The notes: generated by a model from the sequence alone, not told the origin. Positions 18,307 to 27,315 are shown, counted from the stretch's first letter. The stretch is DNA of 64,000 bases from Mesorhizobium loti (GCF_013170705.1 NZ_CP033334.1:5743501-5807500); one strand, 5' to 3'. Numbers and translations are program-made.

Positions 18307-18657
18307 TTACTTGCCAACCGCCTGAGCATAGACATCCGGCTTGAACCCAACCAAGATCTGGTCTCCGACTTCAAGTACCGGACGCTTGATCATGGTCGGC
18401 TTGGCCAGCATAAGCGCCTTGGCCTTTTTTTCGTCGAGCGATTGCTTGTCTGCGTCCGGCAGTTCGCGGAACGTGGTACTGCTCTTGTTGAGCAGCTTTT
18501 CCCAGCCGACCTTGCCAACCCAGCCACCCAGCCGTTTCGCGTCCAGCCCCTCCGCGCGAAAGTCATGGAAGCGATAGGCAATGTCATGGCCCTCCAGCCA
18601 GACGCGCGCCTTCTTGACCGTGTCGCAGGTGGTGATGCCGTAGATCGTAGTCGTCAA
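18307..18657 (-). CDS. ArsC/Spx family protein (YffB-like reductase)
   Basis: This is a thioredoxin-fold protein of the arsenate reductase family, YffB branch, which probably works with glutathione. The 116-residue product opens [16 protein letters not shown] with the single conserved cysteine of the family, and ends with [20 protein letters not shown]. The start must be non-ATG: TTG at 18657 has AAGGGA eight bases upstream and gives the correct N terminus. The only in-frame ATG upstream (18831) lies inside the ArsR gene region. Confidence 0.85.
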   Translation of the reverse strand: MTTTIYGITTCDTVKKARVWLEGHDIAYRFHDFRAEGLDAKRLGGWVGKVGWEKLLNKSSTTFRELPDADKQSLDEKKAKALMLAKPTMIKRPVLEVGDQILVGFKPDVYAQAVGK

Positions 18658-18762
18658 AGCGCGTTTCCCTTGGGCTGACAATGAATCCTTCCCACAGCCT
18701 AAAACCGCCCTTCCCGCTTTGCCAGCGCCCAGGCCTGAAACCGCGGAATTTTCGGACTTGCC

Positions 18763-18788
18763 AATACTAAGGAATTTTCCTAAGTATT
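18763..18788. promoter_or_regulatory. Likely ArsR operator
   Basis: AATACTAAGGAA-TT-TTCCTAAGTATT is a 12-base dyad with one mismatch, 36 bases before the ArsR-type gene. It is A/T rich in a GC-rich region. Its position fits binding by the repressor to its own promoter. Confidence 0.6.
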
Positions 18789-18824
18789 TTTGGGTCGCTT
18801 TTGACGACGCTTTGGGACCGAGCA

Positions 18825-19181
18825 ATGACAAGCCTCCAGACTGCCAATCCGAACCTTCCGCCCATCGACGGCATCTTCCGCGCGCTTGCCGACCCGACGC
18901 GGCGCAGTGTCGTCGAGCGGCTGAACCGCGGCCCGGCCTCGGTGAGCGAGCTGGCGCATCCCTTCGAGATGGCCCTGCCCTCCTTCATCGAACACCTCAA
19001 GGTGCTGGAGGGCTGCGGGTTGGTGCGATCGGAAAAGATCGGCCGCACCCGAACCTACCAATTGGCACCCGAGCCGCTGAAGCTTGCCGAGAACTGGCTG
19101 GCCGAACAGCGGACACTGTGGAAGCGCCGCCTCGACCAGTTCGACGCCTATGTGATGACCCTCAAGGAGCAGGAAAAATGA
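18825..19181 (+). CDS. ArsR family transcriptional regulator
   Basis: This is a 118-residue winged-helix repressor. The DNA-binding segment is [25 protein letters not shown], written in two parts as [12 protein letters not shown] and GPASVSELA. The product lacks the metal-binding CxC motif, so it belongs to the non-metal group that sits beside SRPBCC genes. Its stop overlaps the next start (ATGA), which means coupling. The ATG at 18825 is preferred over a TTG at 18801. Confidence 0.88.
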   Translation: MTSLQTANPNLPPIDGIFRALADPTRRSVVERLNRGPASVSELAHPFEMALPSFIEHLKVLEGCGLVRSEKIGRTRTYQLAPEPLKLAENWLAEQRTLWKRRLDQFDAYVMTLKEQEK

Positions 19182-19657
19182 GCTATCCCTTCAAGCCGGA
19201 TCCCAGGCTGGACCTCGTGCTGGAGCGCGTCGTCGATGCGCCGCGCGAACTGTTGTGGCGGGCGTGGACGAAGCCGGAGCATGTCAAGCAGTGGTTCACG
19301 CCGAGGCCGTGGATGATCACCGACTGCGAGATCGATCTCAAGCCAGGCGGGTTGTTCAGGACACGCATGCAGTCGCCCGACGGAAAGGAGGTCAACGACC
19401 GCCATTGCTGCTATCTCGAAATCGTGCCGGACGAGCGGCTGGTGTGGACGGATGCGCTGCTGCCGGGCTATCGGCCGTCAGGCGAACCGTTCATCACCGC
19501 GGTCATTTCTCTCCAGCCCGATGGCCGGGGCACGCACTACACCGCCACCGCCATCCACCGCGACGAGGCGACCCGCAACAGCCATGAGGAGATGGGCTTC
19601 TTCGATGGCTGGGGCACGGTGGCCGACCAGCTTGCCGAGTATGTGAAGACGATTTGA
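19178..19657 (+). CDS. SRPBCC family protein (AHSA1-like)
   Basis: This is a 159-residue START-like fold protein with a hydrophobic ligand cavity, of the Activator-of-Hsp90-ATPase-1-like group. It opens [20 protein letters not shown], followed by the KQWFTPRPW segment, and ends [15 protein letters not shown]. The ArsR-SRPBCC pair is very common and of unknown physiological role. The repressor may sense the ligand of this protein. Confidence 0.87.
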   Translation: MSYPFKPDPRLDLVLERVVDAPRELLWRAWTKPEHVKQWFTPRPWMITDCEIDLKPGGLFRTRMQSPDGKEVNDRHCCYLEIVPDERLVWTDALLPGYRPSGEPFITAVISLQPDGRGTHYTATAIHRDEATRNSHEEMGFFDGWGTVADQLAEYVKTI

Positions 19658-19747
19658 GCGGCACATTGCGACCCGGACGCCGTCCCGGCCGCAATGCTTC
19701 TATCTCGAAGCGAAGAGCAGGCTTCGAAGTCGGAGGCATCTCCTGCC

Positions 19748-20101
19748 TCAGTAGTAAAAACGCTCTTCGGTAATCTTGCCGTTCTTGACCGTGTAGAGGC
19801 CAACCTCGTCCATGGTTACACGCTGGCCGGTGGCCTTGGGTGTGACGTCGAATGTGAAGCGCACCGCGAACTGGTCGCCGTTGACATAGGGTCCCTCGAC
19901 CGTTCCACCGTGGACCTCATGGTTCTCTTGCCACCATTGGCTTTTCTGCCTGAGGGCCTCCTTGCCGTGGCTGACGGCCATCGGTCCCTCCATGGCCTCG
20001 TAGCTGGCGATGTCATCGGCATTGTACTTTTCGGCGGCACCGTTGTGGTCTCCCTGCTTGAGGAGCTCGGTGAAATCCTTGGCAATTTCCGCGATGGTCA
20101 T
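19748..20101 (-). CDS. SnoaL-like/NTF2-fold protein
   Basis: This is a 117-residue protein with the nuclear transport factor 2 fold. It begins with a helical segment (IAEIAKDFTELLKQGDHNGA) and continues in sheets ending VDEVGLYTV-like and KITEERFYY. Members include isomerases and many proteins of unknown function. GGAGGAACAC precedes the ATG. It is monocistronic between two convergent or unrelated genes. Confidence 0.8.
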   Translation of the reverse strand: MTIAEIAKDFTELLKQGDHNGAAEKYNADDIASYEAMEGPMAVSHGKEALRQKSQWWQENHEVHGGTVEGPYVNGDQFAVRFTFDVTPKATGQRVTMDEVGLYTVKNGKITEERFYY

Positions 20102-20236
20102 TTTGTGTTCCTCCTGTTCAGACGCACTCGAAGTAAGGAAGTGCTTGCCGGCCCGCCACCCTTGCCCGCATGACAGCTGACAAGCCGTGTCAGGACGATG
20201 GATATAGCGCGGCCGTGTGACGAGATTTGTGGCGGC

Positions 20237-20854
20237 TTACATACCCGCAAGGGAATCGTCCTGACCGGTCAATTGCCAGATCGCCGGACATTCGTATTCG
20301 CCCTGATAGCTGCGGATCAGCGCAAAGCTGCGCACCGTCCAGAATATCGGCTCAACAATCTGTTCCCGCACTTTCGGCATGCCTCTTCTGTCACGAAGCA
20401 GCGTGACATGTGGCTCCAAAGAACTCGTGACGAACGGCTGCAGCGGGCTGTCGTCGATCACAGCGGAGAGCTTTCGCCAGAAGGCTTGCAGGGCCGGCGA
20501 ATGGTCGCTGCTGCGAAGCACCAGCGCTCCGCCGCCGAAGGCCGACAGGCAGTCGAAGTAAACTTCGAATGGCGCAGCCTGTATTAGCAAGCCGACATGG
20601 CGGGCGATCTCCACCACACGCTCCTGTTTGCCGTCGCCAAGGCCCATCAGGGTTATGTGTATTTGATCGGTTGGCGTCAGCCATCCTTGCAACCCCAGTT
20701 CCCGATTGTAGCGCTCTGCCCTGCGCCGCAGCATCACGTTGACTGGGGCTTCGACCAGAAACGCGTAGAACAGATGTGGCTCCCGGATCGGACTCGGTTC
20801 CTCAAATGGGAAAGAGGTCTGACCGTTCTTTGCGAATGCAGGTTGCCTACTCAT
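20237..20854 (-). CDS. 2'-5' RNA ligase family protein (2H phosphoesterase)
   Basis: This protein of the LigT/2H phosphoesterase fold probably opens 2',3'-cyclic phosphates on RNA or nucleotides. Both catalytic histidine motifs are visible in the 205-residue product, as IHITL and PHVTLL. The opening EPHLFYAFLVEAP is typical. The ATG at 20854 is chosen. A further upstream ATG at 20917 would start inside an A/T-rich spacer with promoter-like sequence. Confidence 0.82.
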   Translation of the reverse strand: MSRQPAFAKNGQTSFPFEEPSPIREPHLFYAFLVEAPVNVMLRRRAERYNRELGLQGWLTPTDQIHITLMGLGDGKQERVVEIARHVGLLIQAAPFEVYFDCLSAFGGGALVLRSSDHSPALQAFWRKLSAVIDDSPLQPFVTSSLEPHVTLLRDRRGMPKVREQIVEPIFWTVRSFALIRSYQGEYECPAIWQLTGQDDSLAGM

Positions 20855-20920
20855 GACGGAACTCGTCGGCAAATTGAATCCAGTCGAGAAATATAGAACA
20901 TAAAGTGAACAAATCAAGTT

Positions 20921-20960
20921 GAAACGAAACAGGCGCCGATGCTCTCCGCATCAGCGCCTG
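20921..20960 (-). terminator. Terminator-like hairpin on the minus strand
   Basis: The 13-base arms CAGGCGCTGATGC and GCATCGGCGCCTG pair with one G-U around a five-base loop and are followed on the minus strand by TTTCGTTTC. It would end transcripts coming from the ABC transporter operon whose last gene stops at 21150. Confidence 0.6.
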
Positions 20961-20985
20961 CAACTTCAAGATTGAGGGAGTCCTG

Positions 20986-21147
20986 TCAGGCAGGGCTCTC
21001 GAAGTCACCGTCGCCGATGATGCCCTTGATCTCGAAGAAGCCATGGATCGCACAACCTGCATATCCGCCCCCGAACGTGCCCGGTCCGATAGTCGATCGA
21101 GACCTGCTTCGCCCCCGCAGTTGTGCGCAGACCTTGCGAGGTGGTCA
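20986..21147 (-). pseudogene. Possible C-terminal gene remnant
   Basis: Downstream of the ABC ATPase gene a minus-strand frame reads GPGTFGGGYAGCAIHG and FFEIKGIIGDGDFESPA before a stop, and a terminator-like hairpin follows. The frame is protein-like but has no ATG or GTG between it and the in-frame stop upstream. It could be the 3' remnant of a lost gene. I do not recognise the family, and chance is possible. Confidence 0.3.
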
Positions 21148-21149
21148 GC

Positions 21150-22235
21150 CTAGCCCGGCAGCACAGGGCAGTTGGCGCCACGACGCAGGCTGATATGCGC
21201 CACATCACCGACGCTGAATTGAAACCCCTCTGCCTTGCGCGGCGCATCGATCACGACCGGCAACCCTTGCCCGAGTTCGGCATGCAGGCGTAGCGTACGA
21301 CCGTGAAATACGATGCTGTTGACACGTGCCGGCGCCGTGCCGGGCGCGGCCTCGGTCGTCGCCAGCAGATCCTCCGGACGCACGCCGATGGTGCGCACCT
21401 CGCCTTCGCCGGGCGAGAGGCCGGTTTCGGAAATGGCCTCCAGGGGCAAGGTGCCGGCGGTGAAACGCAGGCGATCGCCATCGCGGCCGACAAAACGCGA
21501 TTGCAGGAGATTCATGGTGCCGATGAAGCCCGCCACGAACTTTGTTGCGGGCCGATCATAGAGGGTCGCCGGCGGCGCGATCTGCTCGATGCGGCCCTTG
21601 TTCATGACGACGATGCGGTCGGAGATCGACAGCGCCTCGGTCTGGTCGTGGGTGACCATGACGAAGGTGGTGCCAAGCCGCGACTGCAGCCGCTTCAACT
21701 CGACTTGCATCTGTTCGCGCAGATGCGCGTCCAGCGCCGACAGCGGCTCGTCGAGCAAGAGCACGCGCGGCTCGCAGACGATGGCGCGGGCGAGCGCGAC
21801 GCGCTGGCGCTGGCCGCCCGAAAGTTCCAGGACGCGAGCGCGAAGCTTGTCGGCGAGACCCACCATCTCCAGGGCTTCGCCGACGCGCTTAGCCTGCTCG
21901 GCGCCGGACAGTTTTCGCAAGGACAGGCCGAAGCCGACATTCTCGGCGACGTCCATGTGCGGAAACAGCGCGTAGTCCTGGAACACGGTGTTGACCGGCC
22001 GGTCGAAAGGCCGAAGCGCCGTGATGTCACGGCCCTCGAGCAAGACCTTGCCGCTCGACGGACTTTCGAAGCCGGCAATGACACGCAGGCTGGTGGTCTT
22101 GCCGCAGCCCGACGGCCCGAGCAGCGTGATGAATTCGCCGCTGACAATGTCGAGATCGACGGCATCGAGCCCGACGATGCCACCGGGGAAAACCTTGGAA
22201 ACCGCCTGCAGCCGGACGAGTGGATCAGGCGCCAT
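21150..22235 (-). CDS. ABC transporter ATP-binding protein, PotA/spermidine-putrescine type
   Basis: This is the ATPase subunit of a PotABCD-like importer. The 361-residue product has Walker A GPSGCGKTT (40-48), the Q loop in FQDYALFPHM, the signature LSGGQRQR, Walker B VLLLDEPLSALD and the H switch in THDQTEAL. A TOBE-type C-terminal domain (about 280-355) follows, with TIGVRPEDL. It overlaps the regulator gene by 11 bases and is last in the operon. Confidence 0.92.
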   Translation of the reverse strand: MAPDPLVRLQAVSKVFPGGIVGLDAVDLDIVSGEFITLLGPSGCGKTTSLRVIAGFESPSSGKVLLEGRDITALRPFDRPVNTVFQDYALFPHMDVAENVGFGLSLRKLSGAEQAKRVGEALEMVGLADKLRARVLELSGGQRQRVALARAIVCEPRVLLLDEPLSALDAHLREQMQVELKRLQSRLGTTFVMVTHDQTEALSISDRIVVMNKGRIEQIAPPATLYDRPATKFVAGFIGTMNLLQSRFVGRDGDRLRFTAGTLPLEAISETGLSPGEGEVRTIGVRPEDLLATTEAAPGTAPARVNSIVFHGRTLRLHAELGQGLPVVIDAPRKAEGFQFSVGDVAHISLRRGANCPVLPG

Positions 22236-22833
22236 CGCGAACCTCGGACGGCTTCGTGGTGTTGACCCACAGGATCTGGCACTGCTCCGCGCCGGGATTG
22301 CGGAAGGCGTGCAAAAGCGTGCTCTTGAAAGCGAAACTGTCGCCGGTCTTCAGCCCATATCTTGTCGAATCCACCACCAGTTCGACTTCGCCCGAAAGCA
22401 CGAAGCCGAATTCATGGCCGGCATGGGCGTAGGCTTCCGCCGTGCCGCCACCGGCTTCCACCGTCACCAGCATGCCGGTCAGCGTCGCGCCGGGCGGCGA
22501 CAGCAGTGCCTTGGCGATGCCTTCGGATTTCACCGGAATCGCGCGGCGGCTGTTGGCGCGCACGCAATAGAGATCGTTGACGGCCTCATTGCCATCGGCA
22601 ATCAGCGCCGAAGGCTCGATGTCGAGCGCGGCGGCGAGCGGCCAGATTACCTTGACGCGCAACGAGGACATGCCGCGTTCGATCTGGCTGAGCGCGCCGA
22701 TCGACACGCCCGCCCTCACGGCCAGCTCGGCCAGCGACAGGCGGCGCTCGAGCCTGAGCGCCCGCACGCGTCGGCCGACCCGCACATCGGCATCATCCTT
22801 CGGCTTGTCCGCCGCTTCGTCAAGAACATCCAT
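22225..22833 (-). CDS. XRE-cupin transcriptional regulator (PuuR-like)
   Basis: This 202-residue regulator has an N-terminal helix-turn-helix (VGRRVRALRLERRLSLAELA, then GVSIGALSQIERG, about residues 19-60) and a C-terminal cupin sensor domain (about 125-190, with GHEFGFVLSGEVEL). This arrangement is found in PuuR and relatives that control polyamine or amine genes. It lies inside the transporter operon, between the binding protein and ATPase genes, so it probably regulates that operon. The start at 22833 is taken over an upstream ATG in repeat sequence. Confidence 0.87.
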   Translation of the reverse strand: MDVLDEAADKPKDDADVRVGRRVRALRLERRLSLAELAVRAGVSIGALSQIERGMSSLRVKVIWPLAAALDIEPSALIADGNEAVNDLYCVRANSRRAIPVKSEGIAKALLSPPGATLTGMLVTVEAGGGTAEAYAHAGHEFGFVLSGEVELVVDSTRYGLKTGDSFAFKSTLLHAFRNPGAEQCQILWVNTTKPSEVRDGA

Positions 22834-22852
22834 GCATTCGTCCTCGTTTGCT

Positions 22853-23003
22853 TCTTCCTTCTCCCCTTGTGGGAGAAGGTGGATCGGCGCGTAGCGCCGA
22901 GACGGATGAGGGGTGGGTGACGGATCACCGTCGGCGCCAAGCTGGAGCACCCCTCATCCGTCGCCTTCGGCGACACCTTCTCCCACAAGGGGAGAAGGAA
23001 GAA
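22853..23003. repeat. Large inverted repeat pair between operon genes
   Basis: The arms at 22853-22914 and 22947-23003 both contain CTTCTCCC(C)TTGTGGGAGAAGG-like and GACGGATGAGGGGTG-like segments facing each other around a short loop. The transcript could fold into a stem of over 50 bases between the binding protein and regulator genes. Such pairs are common in Mesorhizobium and may stabilise the upstream message so that more binding protein is made. Confidence 0.75.
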
Positions 23004-23009
23004 CCAGCG

Positions 23010-24077
23010 TCACCCGCCAGCCTTCACTTTCTCGAACATCTTGGCCACATCGTCGTTCTGTTTCATCGGCCCGGTGAAGATGGTGCTCTTCAGCATCACC
23101 TCCGGGTCGGACGGCAGTTGCAGCTTCTCCAGTTCGTCCTTCGACACGCCGGCGAAAGCAGTGCTGAGCGAGCTGCCATAGCCATAGGACTGGATCAGGA
23201 ATTTGCCGGAGTCGGCGTCGAGCCGACTGTTGATGAAGTCATAGGCGAGATCGACATTCTTGGCGTCCTTCAGCATGACGAAGCCGCAGGCCCAGGTCAG
23301 CATGCCTTCCTTCGGCTTCATGAACTCGACGGGCACGCCCTGCTTCTTCAGCGAGGTGGCCGATGCGTTCCAGGTCATGGCGGCGACCAGCTGGCCGCTG
23401 GCCAGCGCCTGCTCGACCGAGGTCATGTCGGTGGTGTAGCTCGACAGCAGCGGGCGCTGTTCGCGCAGCTTTGCCGCGACCTTGTCCATCTCAGCCGGCG
23501 TCATGTCGAAGGGGTTCACGCCGGCGAGAAGCGCGGCAACGATCGGCGTGTCATGGACGGCGTCGATGGTCGCCATGCGGCCGGCATATTGCTTGTCCCA
23601 GAGCAGGTTCCAGCTCGCCTCGGGATTCTTCACCAGGTCGGTGCGGTAGAGGATCGAGGTGTTGCCCCAGTCCCACGGCACCATCCAGACCTTGCCGTCG
23701 CCGGCTTGCAGGTCGGGCAGGTTCTTGAATACCGGGAAGATCGAATCCCAGTTCTTGATGCGCTTGGTGTCGATCGGCTGCAGCAGGCCTTCCTTGTTCC
23801 AGCGCGCCACCTTGTCATAGCAGGGATGGGCGATGTCAGGACGGAAGCCAGCCTTGACCTTGGTGAAGGCATCGTCGTCGTCCCCGAAGATCGAGGCCTC
23901 GACGCCATCGGGATGCGCGGCAAGGAAGCTTTTGTTGAAGTCGGGCAATTCGTAACCCGACCAAGTGAAATACTGAAGTTTTTCGGCGGCCAGCGTCACG
24001 GTCGAGGACAGGGCGAGCGCCAATGCCGCGAGGCCGGCCCGGGCCTTGTGTCCGGTTATCGATTTCAGGAATGCCAT
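23010..24077 (-). CDS. ABC transporter substrate-binding protein, PotD/PotF type
   Basis: This is the periplasmic receptor of the importer. The 355-residue product has a Sec signal peptide (residues 1-30, cut near LAA-EK) and a mature start of LQYFTWSGYELPDFNK. Inside are KVWMVPWDWGNTSILYRTD and LTWACGFVMLKDAKN, split features of the family 1 solute-binding fold. The ligand is probably a polyamine or similar small cation, which is an inference from family. Confidence 0.88.
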   Translation of the reverse strand: MAFLKSITGHKARAGLAALALALSSTVTLAAEKLQYFTWSGYELPDFNKSFLAAHPDGVEASIFGDDDDAFTKVKAGFRPDIAHPCYDKVARWNKEGLLQPIDTKRIKNWDSIFPVFKNLPDLQAGDGKVWMVPWDWGNTSILYRTDLVKNPEASWNLLWDKQYAGRMATIDAVHDTPIVAALLAGVNPFDMTPAEMDKVAAKLREQRPLLSSYTTDMTSVEQALASGQLVAAMTWNASATSLKKQGVPVEFMKPKEGMLTWACGFVMLKDAKNVDLAYDFINSRLDADSGKFLIQSYGYGSSLSTAFAGVSKDELEKLQLPSDPEVMLKSTIFTGPMKQNDDVAKMFEKVKAGG

Positions 24078-24103
24078 TTTCGTTCTCCTCTTGGTTGTTA
24101 TGG

Positions 24104-24925
24104 TCAGGCTGGATTGCGGCGCGCGGCGCCAAGCCCGCGATGGCGCAGGATCTCGGCGGTACCGGCGATGATGAAGGAAACAGCCAGGATCACCGTCCCC
24201 AGCGCCATGACAGTCGGCAACGATCGGGGAAAGCGCAGTTGGCTCCAGATGTAGAGCGGCAATGTCGGCTCGGTTCCGGCGAGGAAGAAGACGACGATGA
24301 ATTCATCGAAGGAGATCAGGAAAGCAAGCATGAAGGCCGACAGCACGGCCGGCAGGCTGAGCGGCAGCATGACGCGCCGGAACGTCGTCCAGTCGGAAGC
24401 GCCAAGATCGAGGGCCGCCTCGCGAACGGTCCTGGGGATGGCGGCGAAACGGCTGCGCATGATGACCACGGTGGTCGGCAGAGCCACCAGTATGTGGCCG
24501 AGAACGATGGCGATGCGCGATGGCCCGAGGCCGATCAGGTTGACAAGGATCAGCAACGATATGCCGACGATGACGCCCGGGATGAGGATCGGAAGCCGCG
24601 CGATGGCGCTGATGGTGACGGCCAAAGGGGAGCGGCCATACAGATCCATATAGGACACGGTGATGCCGCACAGCGTGGCGCCCGAAGCCGCGACGACGCC
24701 GATGGCGAGGCTGTTGGCGAGCGCGCCCGAAAGCGCCGGATTGCCGTAGAGCGTCGCGTACCACTGCAGCGTGAAGCCCTGCAGGGGAAACGCCGCCTGG
24801 ATGGAATCGTTGAAGGAAAACAGCGGGATCAGCAGAACCGGCAGATAGAGGAACACCAGATAGGCAAGTACGTAGAGGCCGAGCCAGCGGCCATCTCGTT
24901 TCGTCCCGGCGTGTTCGGCCCTCAT
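24104..24925 (-). CDS. ABC transporter permease, PotC type
   Basis: This inner-membrane subunit has about six helices in 273 residues. The EAA loop that contacts the ATPase reads EAALDLGASDWTTFRRVMLP. The N-terminal YVLAYLVFLYLPVLLIPLFSF segment is typical of PotC. Its start overlaps the stop of the other permease gene by four bases. Confidence 0.9.
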   Translation of the reverse strand: MRAEHAGTKRDGRWLGLYVLAYLVFLYLPVLLIPLFSFNDSIQAAFPLQGFTLQWYATLYGNPALSGALANSLAIGVVAASGATLCGITVSYMDLYGRSPLAVTISAIARLPILIPGVIVGISLLILVNLIGLGPSRIAIVLGHILVALPTTVVIMRSRFAAIPRTVREAALDLGASDWTTFRRVMLPLSLPAVLSAFMLAFLISFDEFIVVFFLAGTEPTLPLYIWSQLRFPRSLPTVMALGTVILAVSFIIAGTAEILRHRGLGAARRNPA

Positions 24926-25806
24926 GTGCGGCTGCCAAATCTGCGGTCGGCGCCGCGCGCGACCAGCACAACGAGGAGGATGACCAGCATGACGCAGACC
25001 GAAAGTGCCGCACCGAACGGCCAGTCATTGGCCTTGCCGAACTGTGACTGGATCAGCGTGCCGATCATGGTGCTGGCCGGGCCGCCGACCATGGCCGGTG
25101 TGACATAGTCACCAACCGTCGGCACGAAGACGACTAGGGCCGCGGCCAGAACGCCGGGCATGGAGTTTGGCAAAACGACGCGGCGGAACGCAGTGAACGG
25201 TCGCGCGCCAAGGTCGGAAGCGGCCTCGAGCAGCGATTTCGGGATCGTGTCCAGCGCCACATAGATCGGCAGGATGGCGAACGGCGCGTAGGCATGGGCG
25301 AGCGTGACGACCACCGCCGCCGGTGTGTTGAGGAAGGCCAGCGTCGGCTCCGACCAGATGCCGCTTTCGATCAGCGCCGAATTCAAGACGCCGTTATAGG
25401 CGAGCACGATCTTCCAGGCGAAGACGCGCAGGAGATAGCTGGTCCAGAACGGCAGCGTGACCAGGAAAAGCAGCAGGCCGCGCCGGCGACCCGCATGGAA
25501 GGCGAGATAGTAGGCGACGGGATAGGCGGTGACGACGGTTGCCAGCGTCACCAGACCGGCAATGACCAGCGAGCGCAGCGTCACCGTCCAGTAGAGCGGA
25601 TCGGTTGCCACGGTGGTGAAGTTTTCGACGGTCAGCCCAACGCCGAGCAGCGAGCCGTCATTGCCGCGGAAGGCAAGGAACAGCACCAGGCCAAGCGCGA
25701 ACAGGATCAGCAGGAACGTGACCATTGCCCCCGGCAGCAGCATGGCGAGCCGGAAGCCCGACAAGGACCGGGACTCGGGCACCTCTGTTGCAACCAGGGT
25801 CGACAT
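24922..25806 (-). CDS. ABC transporter permease, PotB type
   Basis: This is the first gene of the operon. The 294-residue product has about six helices and the EAA loop EAASDLGARPFTAFRRVVLP. The start MSTLVATEVPES at 25806 is preferred to an upstream ATG at 25968, because the promoter and dyad lie between them. The two permeases probably form a heterodimer. Confidence 0.9.
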   Translation of the reverse strand: MSTLVATEVPESRSLSGFRLAMLLPGAMVTFLLILFALGLVLFLAFRGNDGSLLGVGLTVENFTTVATDPLYWTVTLRSLVIAGLVTLATVVTAYPVAYYLAFHAGRRRGLLLFLVTLPFWTSYLLRVFAWKIVLAYNGVLNSALIESGIWSEPTLAFLNTPAAVVVTLAHAYAPFAILPIYVALDTIPKSLLEAASDLGARPFTAFRRVVLPNSMPGVLAAALVVFVPTVGDYVTPAMVGGPASTMIGTLIQSQFGKANDWPFGAALSVCVMLVILLVVLVARGADRRFGSRT

Positions 25807-25839
25807 GGACCTGTTCCATCGAGATTCTGAAATTGGCTG

Positions 25840-25868
25840 AGATTTTTTCATATTTGTGAAACTGTCAA
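25840..25868 (-). promoter_or_regulatory. Promoter with overlapping dyad for the PotBC-type operon
   Basis: A perfect TTGACA (25868-25863 on the minus strand) is followed by the dyad TTTCA-CAAATA-TGAAA (25846-25861) in the spacer. A weak A/T-rich -10 lies near 25840. A repressor bound here would block RNA polymerase. The XRE-cupin regulator of the operon is the obvious candidate. Confidence 0.5.
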
Positions 25869-26157
25869 GCAGAATCCCGCTGGCATTGATGGTTGGGATC
25901 AACGCCCGAATTCGGCGAGACCGGAGCCGCACGGGCTTACTTGTCCGGCATGAAAATCCATTGGGCATTTCATCCTCTTGAAAAAGCTCGCCGTTTTGTG
26001 CCGCCTGGCAAGACCGAGCTGTCGCGGATCCGAGGTTTCACGGCCAAGGCACGGCAGCTTGGATCACCATCGATGGGATAGACCTTTGAGCGGAATCCAG
26101 TGAAAGTGCCGCGCCGATCCGGCAAGCCGCAATTTCGATGATCAGAGGATCCCACGC
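25869..26157. other. Intergenic region without a recognised gene
   Basis: Apart from the minus-strand promoter at its left edge and AGAGGA before the FAH-family gene at its right edge, I see no gene, repeat or RNA structure here. Confidence 0.5.
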
Positions 26158-27315
26158 ATGACAAACCCGACGCATCTGCCCACCGAGGGTCTTTTTGTCG
26201 GCCGCGCCAGGAGTGGCGATGTCTCGCATCCCATGGTGGTCACGGTACGTGACGGCACCGTCTTCGACATCACATCAAGCGCGGCGCCGACCGTGCGTGA
26301 TATCTGCGAGATGGCCGATCCGGCAGGGCATGTGCGCTCGGCCAGGGGCAAGCCGATCGGCTCGCTCGATGACATCGCGGCCAACAGTTTCGAGGCCGGG
26401 CGCGATCCGGCAAAACCGCACCTCCTCTCCCCTGTCGACCTGCAGGCGGTCAAGGCATCGGGCGTCACCTTCGTCGTCAGCCTGCTCGAGCGGGTGATCG
26501 AGGAACAGGCGCGCGGCTCGGCGGAAAAGGCCGATGCCATCCGCGCCGACATTGCCGGACTGATCGGCCATGATTTGTCGAAGCTCAAGCCGGGGTCCCC
26601 GGAGGCCATGGAGATCAAGGCCAAGCTCATCGCGCGCGGCGCCTGGTCGCAATATCTGGAAGTGGGCATAGGCCCCGACGCAGAGATCTTCACCAAGTGC
26701 CAACCGATGGCCTCGGTCGGCTTCGGCGCCGATGTCGGCCTGCATCCGGTGTCGACCTGGAACAATCCGGAACCGGAGATCGCCATGATCGCCGCCTCGA
26801 GCGGCAGGATCGTCGGCGCCACCATCGGCAACGATGTCAATCTGCGCGACGTGGAAGGACGCTCCGCACTGCTGCTTGGCAAGGCCAAGGACAACAACGC
26901 CTCCGCATCGCTTGGCCCCTTCATCCGCCTGTTCGACGACACGTTCTCGATCGACGACGTGAAGCGGGCCGTGGTGCGCCTGAAAGTCGAGGGCGAGGAC
27001 GGATTCTCGCTGGAAGGCGCAAGCTCGATGGCCGAGATCAGCCGTTCGCCGGAAGAGTTGGTTGCCGCGGCCATGGGGCCGCACCATCAGTATCCGGACG
27101 GGCTGGCGCTCTATCTCGGCACCATGTTCGTGCCGTCGAAGGACCGCGGCGAGAAAGGCAAGGGGTTTACACACAAGGTCGGCGACATCGTCACCATCTC
27201 GTCGGAAAAATTCGGCGCGCTGGTCAACCGGGTGCGGCTGTCGCCCGATTGCCCGCACTGGACCTACGGCGCCAGCCATTTGATGCGCGACCTGGCGAAA
27301 GCTGATCTTCTCTAG
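26158..27315 (+). CDS. Fumarylacetoacetate hydrolase family protein
   Basis: This 385-residue metal-dependent enzyme of the FAH fold cleaves or hydrates acylpyruvate-like or 2-keto-3-deoxy sugar acid intermediates. The C-terminal half carries the family pattern, with AEIFTKCQPMASVGFGADVG, NNPEPEIAM (metal-binding Glu residues), GATIGNDVNLRDVEGRSALL and KDNNASASLGPFIR. The extra N-terminal domain (1-160) fits the long sugar-acid-type members. It precedes a sugar-type ABC transporter and LacI regulator, which suggests a sugar acid pathway. AGAGGA lies upstream of the ATG. Confidence 0.82.
   Translation: MTNPTHLPTEGLFVGRARSGDVSHPMVVTVRDGTVFDITSSAAPTVRDICEMADPAGHVRSARGKPIGSLDDIAANSFEAGRDPAKPHLLSPVDLQAVKASGVTFVVSLLERVIEEQARGSAEKADAIRADIAGLIGHDLSKLKPGSPEAMEIKAKLIARGAWSQYLEVGIGPDAEIFTKCQPMASVGFGADVGLHPVSTWNNPEPEIAMIAASSGRIVGATIGNDVNLRDVEGRSALLLGKAKDNNASASLGPFIRLFDDTFSIDDVKRAVVRLKVEGEDGFSLEGASSMAEISRSPEELVAAAMGPHHQYPDGLALYLGTMFVPSKDRGEKGKGFTHKVGDIVTISSEKFGALVNRVRLSPDCPHWTYGASHLMRDLAKADLL

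Noticed and set aside
18719..19177. Extended N terminus of the SRPBCC frame
   Set aside because: It overlaps the ArsR gene in another frame; the ATGA junction at 19178 is the natural start.
22848..24254. 468-codon plus-strand frame opposite the PotD-type gene
   Set aside because: It is antisense to a well-supported receptor gene, starts in a repeat and has no motif.
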